Origin: Eutreptiella sp. 'Long Island Sound 2002'
Lineage: Eukaryota; Euglenozoa; Euglenophyceae; Eutreptiales; Eutreptiaceae
Assembly (NCBI GenBank): GCA_964036045.1
Contig: OZ038382.1
Location: 149,618,961 to 149,682,960 of the forward strand
Length of the DNA: 64,000 nt
Direction of reading: 5' to 3'
The position numbers and the translations under genes were made by a program. Positions 11,101-22,577 of the stretch are shown here, piece after piece. The notes under the pieces were generated by a model that did not search any database, was not told the origin of the DNA, and saw nothing but the letters and a program-made list of their open reading frames with translations. Each line of letters opens with the position of its first letter. The first letter of the stretch is position 1.

Positions 11101-11997
11101 CTATCCGGATGGGGGCTCCCGGTGTTCTTCAACTTTGTTCTCGACCCATACCCGGTCACCGGCAACGAAAACAGAGGGAGGGTGTTCCTTTAGGAAGTTG
11201 TCCAACTGTTTTTTGTGTATTGCCTCCAACGTTTCCTGTACCAACTCCCTTTCCGCAGCCACCCTCTTAGAAAACTGGGTGGCGTCCTCACAGCCGTCAC
11301 TGTCCACTACCGGGGGTAGGTCGCCCACCCCTATGGGGTCACAACCACACACCAGCCGGTGGGGCGAGTAGGGTGCCACTGCCCCAGGGAGGTCATTGAG
11401 ACCCCATAGGGCCAGTGGCAACACCTCTAGCCAACTCATCTTCCTGCTGAGGAGGTACTGCCGCAGAGTATTGACAGTACTCTGCGCAACCCTCTCAGCC
11501 CTGCCATTGGACTGAGGTCTATATACAATAGACTCCGCCTGCTCAATGCCGGCAAGATTGCACAGAGCATTGAAAAAGGTGCTGCTGATAATCGACTGAT
11601 TGTGGGCTTGGATTTCTCTGGGTAAACCTATGAAAAATCCACACCTATGCAGGAAAAGCTCAGCGGCCTTACGACTGGTGAGCCCCACTTTACAGCAGGG
11701 TATGGCCATCAGATATCCTGTCAACCGGCAAACTATGACCATGGCATAGTTGGCCAAAATTTCAGTCTTGGTTGACTGGTTTTGGACTTCAAGTAAATCC
11801 ACAGAGTCTATGGCCACTGAACTGAAAGGAAACGAGGGTACGGGAATTGGTTTGCAGAAGTCAGGATGTGGGCCGCGTCTAGCTTTCGCTTGTGCGCAAA
11901 CCACACAGTCCGACAATGCCTTGTTCACGGTTTCCCGCAGCCGGGCATGGGGCATGTCAGCTCGAAAGCGCCGTAGAAATAGCTCCAGGGTACTTGC
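11101..11997 (-). pseudogene. Gypsy family 1 integrase zinc-binding and core domains, degenerate
   Basis: In frame with the RT/RNase H segment upstream, separated by one TAG at 11998-12000. The zinc-binding CVVCAQAKARRGPHPD and the core first aspartate in VAIDSVDLL are present, and NGRAERVAQ supplies the glutamate. The expected second aspartate (SDQD in the 43-61 kb element) is replaced in EIQAHNQSII, so the catalytic triad is broken. It ends at a TAG at 11101, after which the frame changes. Confidence 0.8.
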
Positions 11998-13932
11998 CTA
12001 ACCCGGGTGGGCACATGCACGTGCCGCCTGGATGACCTGAGGCACAATGGACTGCGGGACACAAATTTTACCAGCCCAACGAATGTGGGGATGACTCCAC
12101 TGTGGTCCCTTGGCCCAGAGGTATCCATCCATGGAAACCTGATTCTCCAGACCCCTATTCAGGAGTCGTTTGTACATTCTGTCTGCCCTGTAGTGGGGCA
12201 TCCAGTCATTGTACAGTATTTTGGTCTCAGGCGGCACTTTGACCTCAGTGAGGTTCGGAAAGACGCTAGCGGCAACCCAGGTAGGGTCTCCCTCATTGTA
12301 GCACAGTGGGGAGACATCATCCGTCTCATCCGATACATTCCAGATGGCCTCATCAGGGCCTACACTGGATTCCGCTTCAGACGAGCAGTCCTCGTCGAGG
12401 CTCATACTCACCTGACTGAAGCAAGACGGAAAGGGGCAACAGGGTTCACAGTGGTCAGACACACGCTCGACAGCATCCACTGCGGGGTGGTCCGGAAGCG
12501 AACTGCTGTCATAATGTACACTGTTATGCAACCTGTTGACCTGCAACAGCAAATAAGAGCGCTCCCGCTGTTCCTGCATGTCCTGTGGTGAGGGACGTCC
12601 CTTAGGGGCTCTCACCTCCAGAATTTTGCGGGGATGTTGGTTTGCTGCGATGAGCTGTTGCTCCTTTTCGCGCCCAGAGGCCTCCCACTGGGTCACCCCT
12701 TCCAGATCGGCGTCCGAACCGTGAAAGTTCGTGTCATCAGCCAATCCGACTGGGTAGGCCCAGCGGGACATTTCATTGGCGGCATCGTTTTCCACTCCCA
12801 GTTTGTAGACAACTACAATGTTAGACCGGGAGAGGAATTCATGCCACCGGCCGCGACGTCCCAATGGACCAGCCATGGTACACAGCTCTTCGTTATACCA
12901 TGACTCCAGGGACTTATGGTCAGTGAAAACAGTGACCTGGCGCCCTGATATCCAGCTTTTGAACTTCAAAAGACAGGACTCCAAGGCGTAAATCTCCTTT
13001 TCCCTCACTGACCATGCTCTCTGGCCCATATACCCCAGGACATTCTCGTCAGCATCGTATGTGACGCTGCCCTGTAGTTTTCGAGTGAAAAAAGCACAGG
13101 GACGCCAGTCTCGCTGGTCCTCCTTCTGTTGCAGGACAGTGCCAATGCCGAGGTCCGACGCATCCGTATGGATGCCGAACTCGCCTTGGTCACTGGGTAT
13201 ATACAGGCTGCAGGCCTCACATAGGGATGTGTTGATCTTCTTGAAGTTCCCACGCATCAGATCAGTCCAACTGAGGGTTTGCTTCTGCGCTGGAACTTTA
13301 CTGGTGCGTTCATCAGGATCGCACCTATACTTTCCGGCAAGTGAATCCATGAGCGGCGCCGCCAGTGACACGTAGTTCGGGATATAAATCCAATACCAAT
13401 TGCAGATGTCAACAAAGTTTTTCATCTGCTTTGGTGTCCGAATCATATCCTCGGAACACTCGCGCACTGCCGCAACCTTGCCAGGTGCCGGAGAGCGTTG
13501 GCCTTCTTGCAAGATGTGGCCAGCGTACTTCACCTGAGTGTCGAAAAGGAAACATTTTTCCTTTTTAACTTGCAAGTCGCACTCCTTTAATAGCTCGAAC
13601 AATTCGCGCACGAGTTTATAATGTTCCATTATGGCTTGCGAATCGAGAAGTTTCCCTTTGCCACTGCAAGTGGGTGGCGTGCCTACTAGATTGTCTTTTA
13701 TATAGGCTCTGATATGGGGTTTAAGGCGGCCAACACACCAGCTCACAAGGCGCTGAAAAGCCTGTGGCCCAACCTTAAACCCCATGGGCAGGACCTTCCA
13801 CTCAAATGTCCCTACGGGAGTGCAAAAGGCGGTTAAATGCCTGCACTCCTCCACCAGGGGCATCTGGTGGAAACCATGTTCCAGATCCAGAGGGGTCCAG
13901 AGATGGTTTCCCGCCTGCCCTTGGAGAAGGTC
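11998..13932 (-). pseudogene. Gypsy family 1 reverse transcriptase (catalytic half) and RNase H
   Basis: One frame, 621 codons from the first Met at 13863 and readable from the TAA at 13933-13935. RT motif A survives as LDLEHGFHQM. The YxDD box reads AYIKDNLVG, so its first aspartate is lost. RNase H: D in HTDASDLGIG, E in EKEIYALESC and D in VFTDHKSLE are present. It is followed by LGRRGRWHEFLSR, also found in the other element, then an acidic spacer and the integrase HxxxH start at CAHPG. The lost YxDD aspartate alone would inactivate the RT. Confidence 0.85.
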
Positions 13933-15381
13933 TTAGATCACCGGTAGTGGGAACTCATGTCCCTCGAGACACGAGTTCAGGTACCCGAAATCGATGACCA
14001 ATCTCCATTTGTTGGTTCCTGGTTTAGGAACCAGGAACCCTCCCGCGACCCAGGCACTGCCGGATCGGACAATGCATCCTTTATCAAGGAATCCTTTGAT
14101 TTTTTGGTTCATCTCCTCTTCCTTGATTCCCTCAGCCCGTATGGGGTTGCATGCTCGGGGTTGAGAGCAGGGCTTCAACTCCAATTTGCAGAAACTCACG
14201 TCCTTTGGACCCCGCTTTAAGGCATGGGCCTCGATTTTCTGCCATTCCTTCCCCGTAGGGTTGAATACCGAATCTGCGAAGTCCTCATAGATGCGGTTGT
14301 GAAGCTGGGTGGCCAACTCACCAAGGAGCTCACCATCAGCTTCAATCACTAAGCTAACACTACGTTCTCTGTCCTGAAACAAAGCGGTAGGGGGCGCCAA
14401 GTCGGATCCCATGAGCGGTATGGGCTCTCTGAGTATGGGATCCGCCTTGGTGCGCCACTGAGAAACCTTTTGACATGATCGTTTGTGCTTATCCAGCGAC
14501 GGGCCATGCTTGCTCGGCTCGGCGAAGGAGCGAGCCATCCAAGCCGGTGGGTCAGTTTTCGCCCTGAGGTCTGGTCCTGTGGGTGTACCCTTGTCGGGAA
14601 CCACACCTTGCCCATCAGTGGAGCAGACTTGGGTGAGTTTCGCTGAGGCCTCCTGAAACTGGTCCGGGGCCTTGGTCTCAGCTAGCTGCAACTCACTGAT
14701 TTTATAGCGGGCATTCATCTCAGGAGCTGGGAGCTGGACCAAGGGTTCCGGCACTAGTGGACGACTCTCCTCGGACAACCCAGGGTCTAGCGTATCCACA
14801 GGGCCCTGTTTGAGGAGTGCCACCTTGTGGCACTGGAGCCTCCACTGTTTGCGGTCCGTACCCTTGGGCCTTTTCCCAAACAGGTTAGTACTTTGCCGAG
14901 GAGAATGAATATTCTGCCCTTTGCGGGACGTCGGGGTCCCAATAACCTCGTCGAACCCTTCCTCAGAGTCCAGATTATACCTTGGACGGCGCTTCCAGTC
15001 GGTACAATTCACGCCTTCCTGTTGGTCACCCAAGTAGTCGAAGGCTATGGCCCGATACTGAGTATCAGGCTCCTGCATATGTTTTCCCCCATGGACATCC
15101 TGAAAAATTGGTTCATCCTGGAGAAGGTCCCACCAATTGACGGTAACTTCCCCTAATGAACGGAACCAAGTTTCCTTGGTTCTGACCGGGCCAATTATTA
15201 CTCCCGTCGCGCCATCCCATCGGCTTTTTTTGACTTTGCCAGCAATCTCGGACTCCTTGGAATGCACAAACAATGTGTGGTCACTCCAGGGTACAAAATA
15301 ACCCCTGGGGCGACCGTTTTGGTCACGGGTCTGCTGTCGCCTACTAGAGGTTGACAACGGATTCGGTTTGGAAGCATGGTC
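13933..15381 (-). pseudogene. Gypsy family 1 pol linker, end of the extra domain, and RT N-terminal part
   Basis: 474 codons from 15357, in the same frame as its neighbours, closed by TAA at 13933. The first 113 residues belong to the extra domain shared with the other Gypsy family (landmarks ETWFRSLGE and FDYLGDQQ). The middle is hydrophilic. The end is the RT fingers: FLVPKPGTNKWRLVIDF. The linker is much longer than in typical Gypsy pol proteins. Confidence 0.75.
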
Positions 15382-16347
15382 TCACTGAAACTTGGGCAAG
15401 GGGTTAAGGTCCGGCCGAAGCTCTTCCCCGGCCCTGTGGCAGATCACTTTATACCACTCGGGGGTTAAGATACAAGATTCCCCGGTGGATCTCACATATC
15501 TGGATCCGCCCTTGCGGTGGCAAATCCTCAGGACCTTTCCCTTAGCGCGTCGGGCTGGTTTCCTGGAAACAATTTGGGCTTGATTGCCCTGGACATCCAT
15601 ATTTTCACCATCATCAGAAACTGGTGACCGGACGAGGGTATCACCAGGTAGGTCCTTGGACTCATCCCGTGTATCCATCTCCACATCCGGGGGGTGCTCT
15701 TGAGATACATGCCGCTGGCGGCTTTGTGGGTCTGGACCCACATAATCAACCGACATCTCCATAGGGCCCTCAGAATCACACAAATAGCCGAAGTTTCCCA
15801 TAAATTCCCAGGGTGGGTCGAAACCCAACGACCCTTCGTCGCTGGATCCATCGGAACAGGGATCATTGCCATCTTCCGTCTTGGCGCCATGTTCCTCTGG
15901 ATAGTCCAGCACTGCGGCTATGTCTATGTAGTAATCCCAAGCTTTTTCTTTTCCTCCACCCGTACTTGGCTCTGGGGTCACCATGACTGCATCAGGCGTG
16001 GGATCTCTCTTGGGGTGTGGCGCACTCTGGTCCGCATCATCACTGTTTATATCCAGATCCTCACCCTGTGAATGGGATGTATTTGACACCTCATGGACAT
16101 GAAAAATGGGGCTGGATTCAGTCAACTGATCCTGACCCTGAACCTGAGTAATTTGGGATTGCAATCAGCCAACTGATTCTCATCCATCAGGTTCTGCCCT
16201 TCAGGCTCCACACCTGAGTGCTGGTCCTCAACATCTTCTGAGGGCTCATCTGGTATGTGCTCCTCGCGCGGGGCGTCATCAAACACGAGGGAACCCCGTG
16301 TGCGACTCAGTGTAAGGCCATAACGGGCAACGAAAGGGTATGCCAGA
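15382..16347 (-). pseudogene. Gypsy family 1 protease C-terminal strand and acidic linker, start of the extra domain
   Basis: The 260-codon frame from 16164 ends at TGA (15382-15384). Just upstream a different frame reads LAYPFVARYGLTLSRT at 16300-16345, which aligns with the protease ending ILGFPFLSAYRLAL of the 43-61 kb element. The segment in between is acidic (aspartate, glutamate, serine) and unrecognised. LTPEWYKV near the end begins the extra domain. The right edge is the exact insertion point of the 12.5-kb element. Confidence 0.65.
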
Positions 16348-16387
16348 CACCTATGATTTTAGCAGCTGTTTTTTCCCAAAATTCAAA
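16348..16387 (+). repeat. Left terminal inverted repeat
   Basis: 40 of 40 bases match the reverse complement of 28799-28838. It starts CACCTATG and the match stops abruptly after 40 bases. Confidence 0.9.
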
Positions 16388-16924
16388 AAGTCGACAAAAA
16401 GGGGTTTTTCGCGAGAAATGACCTATTTTTTTGGTTTCCACGGCCCCAAAATAGGGGGGGGGGTCCTCCTACCCGACTTTTGTCCAAAAATATCAAAAAC
16501 CCTAAAATTTGGCCTATTTTGGGGTATTTTTGCCTGCTCTGGGCTGGTCCTGCAGAACAGTGCTGCACACCAGTGTACCTGCCTATAGAGGATTTTCGAC
16601 AGAAATTCCAATTTTCTTTGGATTCTCTGGCCCCAAAATAGGGATGGGGGGGTTCCGAGCTTTCTCCCAAACCATCAAAAACCCTGGAATTCGGCGCATG
16701 TTGGACTATTTTTGTCTGCTATGGGGTGGTGCAGCAGAACAGTGCTGCACACCAGTGTACCTGTATAGTATAGTATAGGCACGAAAAAACCATGAAAATA
16801 GGTTTTGTACCCAAAAAGACCAAAAGTAACCTTTTGTTTTAATTATACAGCCCGCAAATAGCAGGGGGGGGGGGGGTTCCTCCTACCCCATTGTTCCCCA
16901 AAAATAACAACCTAAGCCTCAAAC
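16388..16924. repeat. Three degenerate repeats of about 190 bp
   Basis: Shared landmarks recur: CCCCAAAATAGGG plus a G run, then CAAAAACCCT, then CAGAACAGTGCTGCACACCA (16554 and 16738). They look like an older, diverged array related in layout to the satellite that follows. No gene. Confidence 0.6.
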
Positions 16925-17080
16925 ATGTGTGTGTACGGTGATAGGCACGCAAAAGCCTACCTATGAACCATATGGAAATGGACCACAAACGGTGCAAAAT
17001 AGGGCCAAAAACACCTCAAATGTTCATCGCTCATCCCATTCTTATGCACATACTATCATATTTTATGTAGTTCTTTGGCG
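16925..17080 (+). repeat. Single stray monomer of the 190-bp satellite
   Basis: From ATGTGTGTGTACGGTGATAG to TATGTAGTTCTT this matches the 190-bp units that form the array 7 kb to the right. It abuts the 187-bp array. Confidence 0.8.
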
Positions 17081-17084
17081 TATT

Positions 17085-18990
17085 TCGCTTTTTTGCAACG
17101 AGCACCCTCCAATCGGGAGGGGGGGGGGGTTCAGCTGCTTGTTTCAGGGCTAAAAAAAACAAACAATTTTTGATAAAAAAATGGCTATTTTTCGCCGATT
17201 TTGTTGAAAAATGGCAGATTTTGGGGCATAAGAGTGCTGTAAATTGTGTTTGGGCAATCGGTGTGTCCACACAGTATGCTTTTTTGCATCCAGCACCCTC
17301 AGAATGGGGGGGGGGGGGCTCTGCAACTGCCTGTCTGAGGCCAAAATACTCAATTTTTGACCAAGAAACGGCCATTTTTGGCAGTTTTTCCATGAAAAAT
17401 AGCAAATTTTGGTGCATACAGATGCTGTAGATTGTGCTTTCGTAGTCCGTGTGTGCATACAACTTGCTTTTTTGGATCCAGCATCCTCAAAATTGGGGGG
17501 GGATCCTTCAACTGCTTGTACGAAGCCAAAAAAAATCGATATGTGACCAGAAAAGGGCCATTTGTGGCCGTTTTTTTCGTGAAAAACGGCAAATTTTGGT
17601 GCGTAAGGATGCTGTAAATTGTGTTTGCGTGATCTGTGTGTCCCTACAATCTGCTTTTTCGTATCCAGCACCCTCAAAATAGGGGGGCAGTCTTCAACCG
17701 CTTGTCTGAGGCCAAAAAAAATCATTTTTTGACCAAAAAATGGCCATTTTTAGCCATTTTTTCCATGAGAAATGGCAAATTGTGGTGCATACGGATGCTA
17801 CAAAATGTGTTGTCATGATGTTTGTGTGACCACAACTTGCTTTTTTGCATCCAGCACCCTCAAATTGGGGGGGGGGGGTCCTTCAACTGCTTGTACAAAG
17901 CCAAAAAATCAATATTTGACAAAAAAAACGGCCATTTTTGGCCGGTTTTCATGAAAAATGGCATATTTTGGTGCGTACGGATGCTGTAAATTGTGTTTGC
18001 GTGATCTGTGTGTCCCTACAATCTGCTTTTTCGCATCCAGCGCCCTCAAAATAGGGGAGAGCCCAAAAATCCCACCTTTTGACCAAAAAATGGCCATTGT
18101 TGGCCGTTTTTTCATGAAAAATGGCTAATTTTGGTGCATACGGATGCTGTAAATTGTGTTTGCGTGACCTGTGTGTGACTACAACTTGCTTTTTCACATC
18201 CAGCACCCTCAAAATAGGGGGGGGGTCTTCAACCGCTTGTCTGAGGCCAAAAAAAAATCATTTTTTGACCAAGAAATGGCCATTTTTGGCCGTTTTTTCC
18301 ATGAGAAACGGCAAATTGTGGTGCATACGGATGCTACAAAATGTGTTTTCGTGATCTTTGTGTGACCACAACTTGCTTTTTTGCATCCAGCACCCTCAAA
18401 ATAGGGGGGGGGGGGTCCTTCAACTGCTTGTACAAAGCCAAAAAATCAATATTTGACAAAAAAAGCGCCATTTTTGGCCGGTTTTCATGAAAAATGGCAT
18501 ATTTTGGTGCGTACGGATGCTGTAAATTGTGTTTGCGTGATCTGTGTGTCCCTACAATCTGCTTTTTCGCATCCAGCGCCCTCAAAATAGGGGAGAGCCC
18601 AAAAATCCCAACTTTTGACCAAAAAATGGCCATTGTTGGCCGTTTTTTTCATGAAAAATGGCTAATTTTGGTGCATACGGATGCTGTAAATTGTGTTTGC
18701 GTGACCTGTGTGTGACTACAACTTGCTTTTTCACATCCAGCACCCTCAAAATAGGGGGGGGGGGGGTCTTCAACTGCTTGTCTGAGGCCAACAAACTCAA
18801 TTTTTGACCGAAAAACGGCCATTTTTGGCCGTTTTTTCATGGAAAAACGGCAGATTTTGGTGCATACGGATGTTGCAAATTGTGTGAGTCACGATCTGTG
18901 TGTCCCTACAATCTCTTTTTTCGCATCCAGCACCCTCAAAATAGGGGAGGGGGGTCCCTGACCTGTTGTTCAGGGGGCAAAGGCAACATT
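17085..18990 (+). repeat. 187-bp satellite array, about 10 units, with a 3-unit higher-order repeat
   Basis: The landmark CATCCAGC(A/G)CCCTC recurs at about 17288, 17474, 17660, 17848, 18035, 18198, 18386, 18569, 18736 and 18925. Most spacings are 184-189; two are about 165 because of a short deletion. From 17660 the pattern repeats every three units (about 538 bp). Each unit has a G run of 7-12 and a CTTTTT..GCATCCAGC block. The short reading frames here are by-products. Confidence 0.92.
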
Positions 18991-19549
18991 TTGGTACAGC
19001 CTGAAATATGGGGGGGGGGGGGCTTGGGATAATCTTTTTTTCAAACGCAACAAATGATGCCCAAGACGTCTTCCTTGTGGAGAAGGGGACCACCTTGAGA
19101 AATACAGAACCTGCATCCATCCCTGTGTGCACCATGGTCCGCACATGTTGACTGATCATTTGAGGACATTTGGAAAGAGCAACAACTTGAGCATGAAATT
19201 CTGGGCCAATCTGTGCACTGAGCAGTGCCTGCACTGAGTAATGCATTTGCCCCATGGGGTCCCTCCCTCCTCCAAGGAGCACAGCATTCCTGCACCCAAG
19301 GCCAATACTCATACTGCATTGGACTGTATGCACTGGCTAGCAGAGGTTTGCTCGACGGCTTGCCAAACAAGATGATCTGAAACACCAGAATTAAATTAAA
19401 GACCACGGTCTCCATGCTCCCCAATAGGAGTGGGATTTGTTTTCAGATCCAGGAGGCCTCCATGGAGTAGGCCAGAACGGATGCCCCATAGAGAATGTTC
19501 CCAGGTATGGCCAACAAAAATCAGTAAATACAGAGGTCCTGCCAAAAGA
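18991..19549. other. Interval without recognised gene
   Basis: Unique-looking sequence between the satellite and the 22-bp minisatellite. Frames on the - strand up to 178 codons exist but show no family resemblance. Confidence 0.4.
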
Positions 19550-19925
19550 CAGTGCAGTGTGCACAGTGCATGCGTACGGTGTGCACAGTGCGCATGTTCA
19601 CAGTGCGTGTGTGAAGTGTGCGGAATGCGTGCATGCGCACAGTGCAAATGTTCACAGTGTGTGCGTGCAGTGTGCACAATGCGGGCGACGATGAGTGCGT
19701 GCAGTGTGTACAATGCGTGCGTGCAGCGTGCACAGTGCGTGCGTGCAGCGTGCACAGTGCATGCGTGCAGTTTGCACAATGCGTGCGTGCCGTGTGCACA
19801 GTGCGTGCGTGCAGTGTGCACAGTGCGTGCGTCCAGTTTGCACAATGCGGGCGTGCAGCGTGCACAGTGCGTGCGTGCAGTTTGCACAATGCGGGCGTGC
19901 AGCGTGCACAGTGCGTGCGTGCACA
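19550..19925 (+). repeat. 22-bp minisatellite, main array of about 17 units
   Basis: The unit is about GTGCGTGCGTGCAGYGTGCACA, with frequent single-base variants. 22 is not a multiple of three, so the unit cycles through all frames and keeps several open on both strands; the Cys-, Val- and Ala-rich frames are artefacts. Shorter runs of the same unit lie at 20567-20680, 21850-21905, 22120-22175 and 22325-22400. Confidence 0.9.
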
Positions 19926-19975
19926 CTACAAACATTTTCATCAAGCCCCCATCCCCCATTTGGTTGCGTTAACGC

Positions 19976-20569
19976 CACCCTGCAATCGACGCTGCCGTAA
20001 CCATTTGCCCAAATATCAAAAAAGCTGTCATAATGGTTGCCATGATAGCAACCACTGCCGCCATCGCTTTTCCTAGGGATGAAAAGTTGGAATGTGTTGT
20101 GAGAGGCGTTGAGGGACTCACTTACCGCCATGCCAGCGACCGCGCATCACAGGGGGTAGGTACCGAGGGTGGCAGAAACTGGATTCCTGCTTGCACAAAA
20201 CAAAATTCAAAAAACAGTGAGACCCACAGACTGATCACTGTATTCTGTCATGTGTTGCGGCCATGCAACTTTTTCGCATGAAATGCAATCCCTGCATGCG
20301 GTGGCATTACGTATTCCTACTGCCTTGATAACCAATGCGCAATGCAACAACGTACCGCTTCAATGATCGTAACCACAACATTTCCAATCCACTCAATGAG
20401 CCCAAGCTTTTCGAGACGTGCATGAGATGTGCATGAGCACAAAGAGTGCTGCAAAGAACAAGAGGGTGCCCCACTCAAGGTGCTCCAGCAGGGGCTCCCT
20501 CTCTGTGTCTGCCAGCAGCACCAGTGTCATGAATCCAAGGATTGCAATCCAGAGAGCGTCAAATGCAGC
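19976..20569 (-). pseudogene. Transporter gene fragment, copy 1 (two exon-like pieces)
   Basis: The first piece, 20569-20356, reads [19 protein letters not shown] and then [15 protein letters not shown], the pattern of ion transporters of the P-protein/ArsB/NhaD superfamily. A 10-base insertion relative to copy 2 shifts the frame after FVLMH. The second piece, 20072-19976, follows an AG acceptor and codes a hydrophobic helix (AAVVAIMATIMTAFLIFG). The fragment ends directly in the 22-bp minisatellite on both sides. Family call is good for piece 1, tentative for piece 2. Confidence 0.6.
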
Positions 20570-20729
20570 GTGCACAATGCGGGCGTGCAGCGTGCACAAT
20601 GCGTGCGTGCAGTGTGCACAGTGCGTGCGTGCAGTTTGCACAATGCGGGCGTGCAGCGTGCACAATGCGTGCGTGCACACTACAAACATTTTCATCAAGC
20701 CCCCATCCCCCATTTGGTTGCGTTAAGGC

Positions 20730-21313
20730 CACCCTGCAATCGACGCTGCCGTAACCATTTGCCCAAATATCAAAAAAGCTGTCATAATGGTTGCCATGAT
20801 AGCAACCACTGCCGCCATCGCTTTTCCTGGGGATGAAAAGTTGGAATGTGTTGTGAGAGGCGGTGAGGGATTCACTTACCGCCATGCCAGCGACCGCGCA
20901 TCACAGGGGGTAGGTACCGAGGGTGGCAGAAACTGGATTCCTGCTTGCACAAAACAAAATTCAAAAAACAGTGAGACCCACAGACTGATCACTGTATTCT
21001 GTCATGTGTTGCGGCCATGCAACTTTTTCGCATGAAATGCAATCCCTGCATGCGGTGGCATTACGTATTCCTACTGCCTTGATAACCAATGCGCAATGCA
21101 ACAACGTACCGCTTCAATGATCGTAACCACAACATTTCCAATCCACTCAATGAGCCCAAGCTTTTCGAGACCGTGCATGAGCACAAAGAGTGCTGCAAAG
21201 AACAAGAGGGTGCCCCACTCAACGTGCTCCAGCAGGGGCTCCCTCTCTGTGTCTGCCAGCAGCACCAGTGTCATGAATCCAAGGATTGCAATCCAGAGAG
21301 CGTCAAATGCAGC
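20730..21313 (-). pseudogene. Transporter gene fragment, copy 2 (two exon-like pieces)
   Basis: Piece 1 (21313-21110) continues beyond copy 1: [20 protein letters not shown], then WIGNVVVTIIEA, then a GTACGT donor. Piece 2 (20826-20730) starts after a CAG acceptor. Copies 1 and 2 are direct repeats offset by 754 bp and nearly identical outside the 10-base indel. The intact relatives are multi-pass membrane transporters; only one to two helices' worth is present here, so this is a captured, non-functional fragment. Confidence 0.62.
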
Positions 21314-22440
21314 TTCAGCACATTCTTGATGTTACTGATTCCCATGAAACAGTACCCTTGTAGCCAGGTCCCAAAATAATGCGGTACATGCACATGTTGT
21401 ATCTTGGACACGCGGCACCTTGAACAGGAGGGGGAGGAACGCCGCCAAGGCCTCTTGCATCCTCAATACCAAGGCGTCATCCGGCCTCAACGCCTCAACG
21501 GCGGCATATGAACCGACGGCAACATGTATCGGCGACTGGCCCTGTGTGATGCACAGAAGGGGATGCAAAGCTCATCAGCGTGTCTGTCACAATGCCGCCT
21601 TTCGCAATGAACAGACTTCAACTTTCCTTTTGCGCCAGCGCTCATTCGGGCAGGAGTGCTCACAGTGGGTCAGTTTTTGGAGGATGACTTGAACGAGTGT
21701 CTTCGCCCCCATGTGGCACCCTATTTATCGCAAAGCGATCGCAGAATTTGCTGCATCTGCAGTCCGGAACGCGCCGTTCCAGCATGCCTTGCATCGAGTC
21801 CACCCCACAAAAAAAAATGGGTTAAGAGGCGATGGCCAAGAGAATAAGATGCGCGCAGTGTGCACAATGCGTGCGTGCAGTGTGCACCGTGCGTGCGTGC
21901 ATACTTCGTGTACTCGAGGAAAGTTTTGGCTTCCTTAACCCATCCCTAAAACCCTTTCCCATCTCTCTCCATTTCAAGGTCGTGCAGGGCCACTTGGCTG
22001 GCGTCGTTCATGGCATCATTTCGGAATGCTTGGATACACACCCGCCCTGTGCCCCGAAGCCCCCCCAACATCACAAAGCATGCACAGGGCACGCACAACG
22101 CATGCATGCCCCACCTCTGCCGCGTGCGTGCAGCGTGCACAATGTGTGCGTGCAGTGTGCACAGTGCAAAACGCAATGCCAAAGGCACGAGCAAAAGCTC
22201 CACAGTGTCAAAAAGACATAATCTGAGTCGGGAACGGACAAACAGCGAAGGTGTTCTGTCACCCAGACCCAGAGATTTTCGCTGAAACTCTTAGCAGACA
22301 GAAGGCACTAATATTGTGACACACTGATATTGTGCATGCGTACGTGCATGCAGTGTGCACAATGCGTGCGCGCAGTGTGCACAGTTGGTGCGTGCGTGCA
22401 ACATGGGATGTGCACGGGGCACACAGTGCATACCATCAAG
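21314..22440. other. Mixed interval: possible further exon fragment and short 22-bp minisatellite runs
   Basis: On the - strand, 21568-21332 reads GQSPIHVAVGSYAAVEAL after a CACACAG acceptor-like sequence, faintly like one ankyrin unit. I do not call it a gene. Minisatellite runs occur at 21850-21905, 22120-22175 and 22325-22400. Confidence 0.4.
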
Positions 22441-22577
22441 AGCCGAGGCGTGATACGTTGCTACTTCTTGTTTTCTCTTGATGCGTTGGCCGCAAGCTCC
22501 AACATCTCATTGCTCAGGAACTCCAACACAGCAGCCACATGCACAGTTGCTCCCTTGCCAACACTGGAAGAGTACCG
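22441..22577 (-). pseudogene. Histone H2A fragment
   Basis: The frame reads [33 protein letters not shown], then TAG, then QRITPRL. This matches the conserved H2A core (AAVLEYL, EILELAGNA, RITPRHL), from the alpha-2 helix to the start of the C-terminal region. It is about 45 residues against about 130 in a full H2A, has an internal stop, and runs straight into the 22-bp minisatellite. It is a captured fragment, not a working histone gene. Confidence 0.8.

Noticed and set aside
19396-20131. Cys/His/Ala/Val-rich frames on both strands
   Set aside because: Generated by the 22-bp minisatellite cycling through frames.
21332-21568. Ankyrin-like exon
   Set aside because: Only one short stretch (GQSPIHVAV) fits; too little to call.
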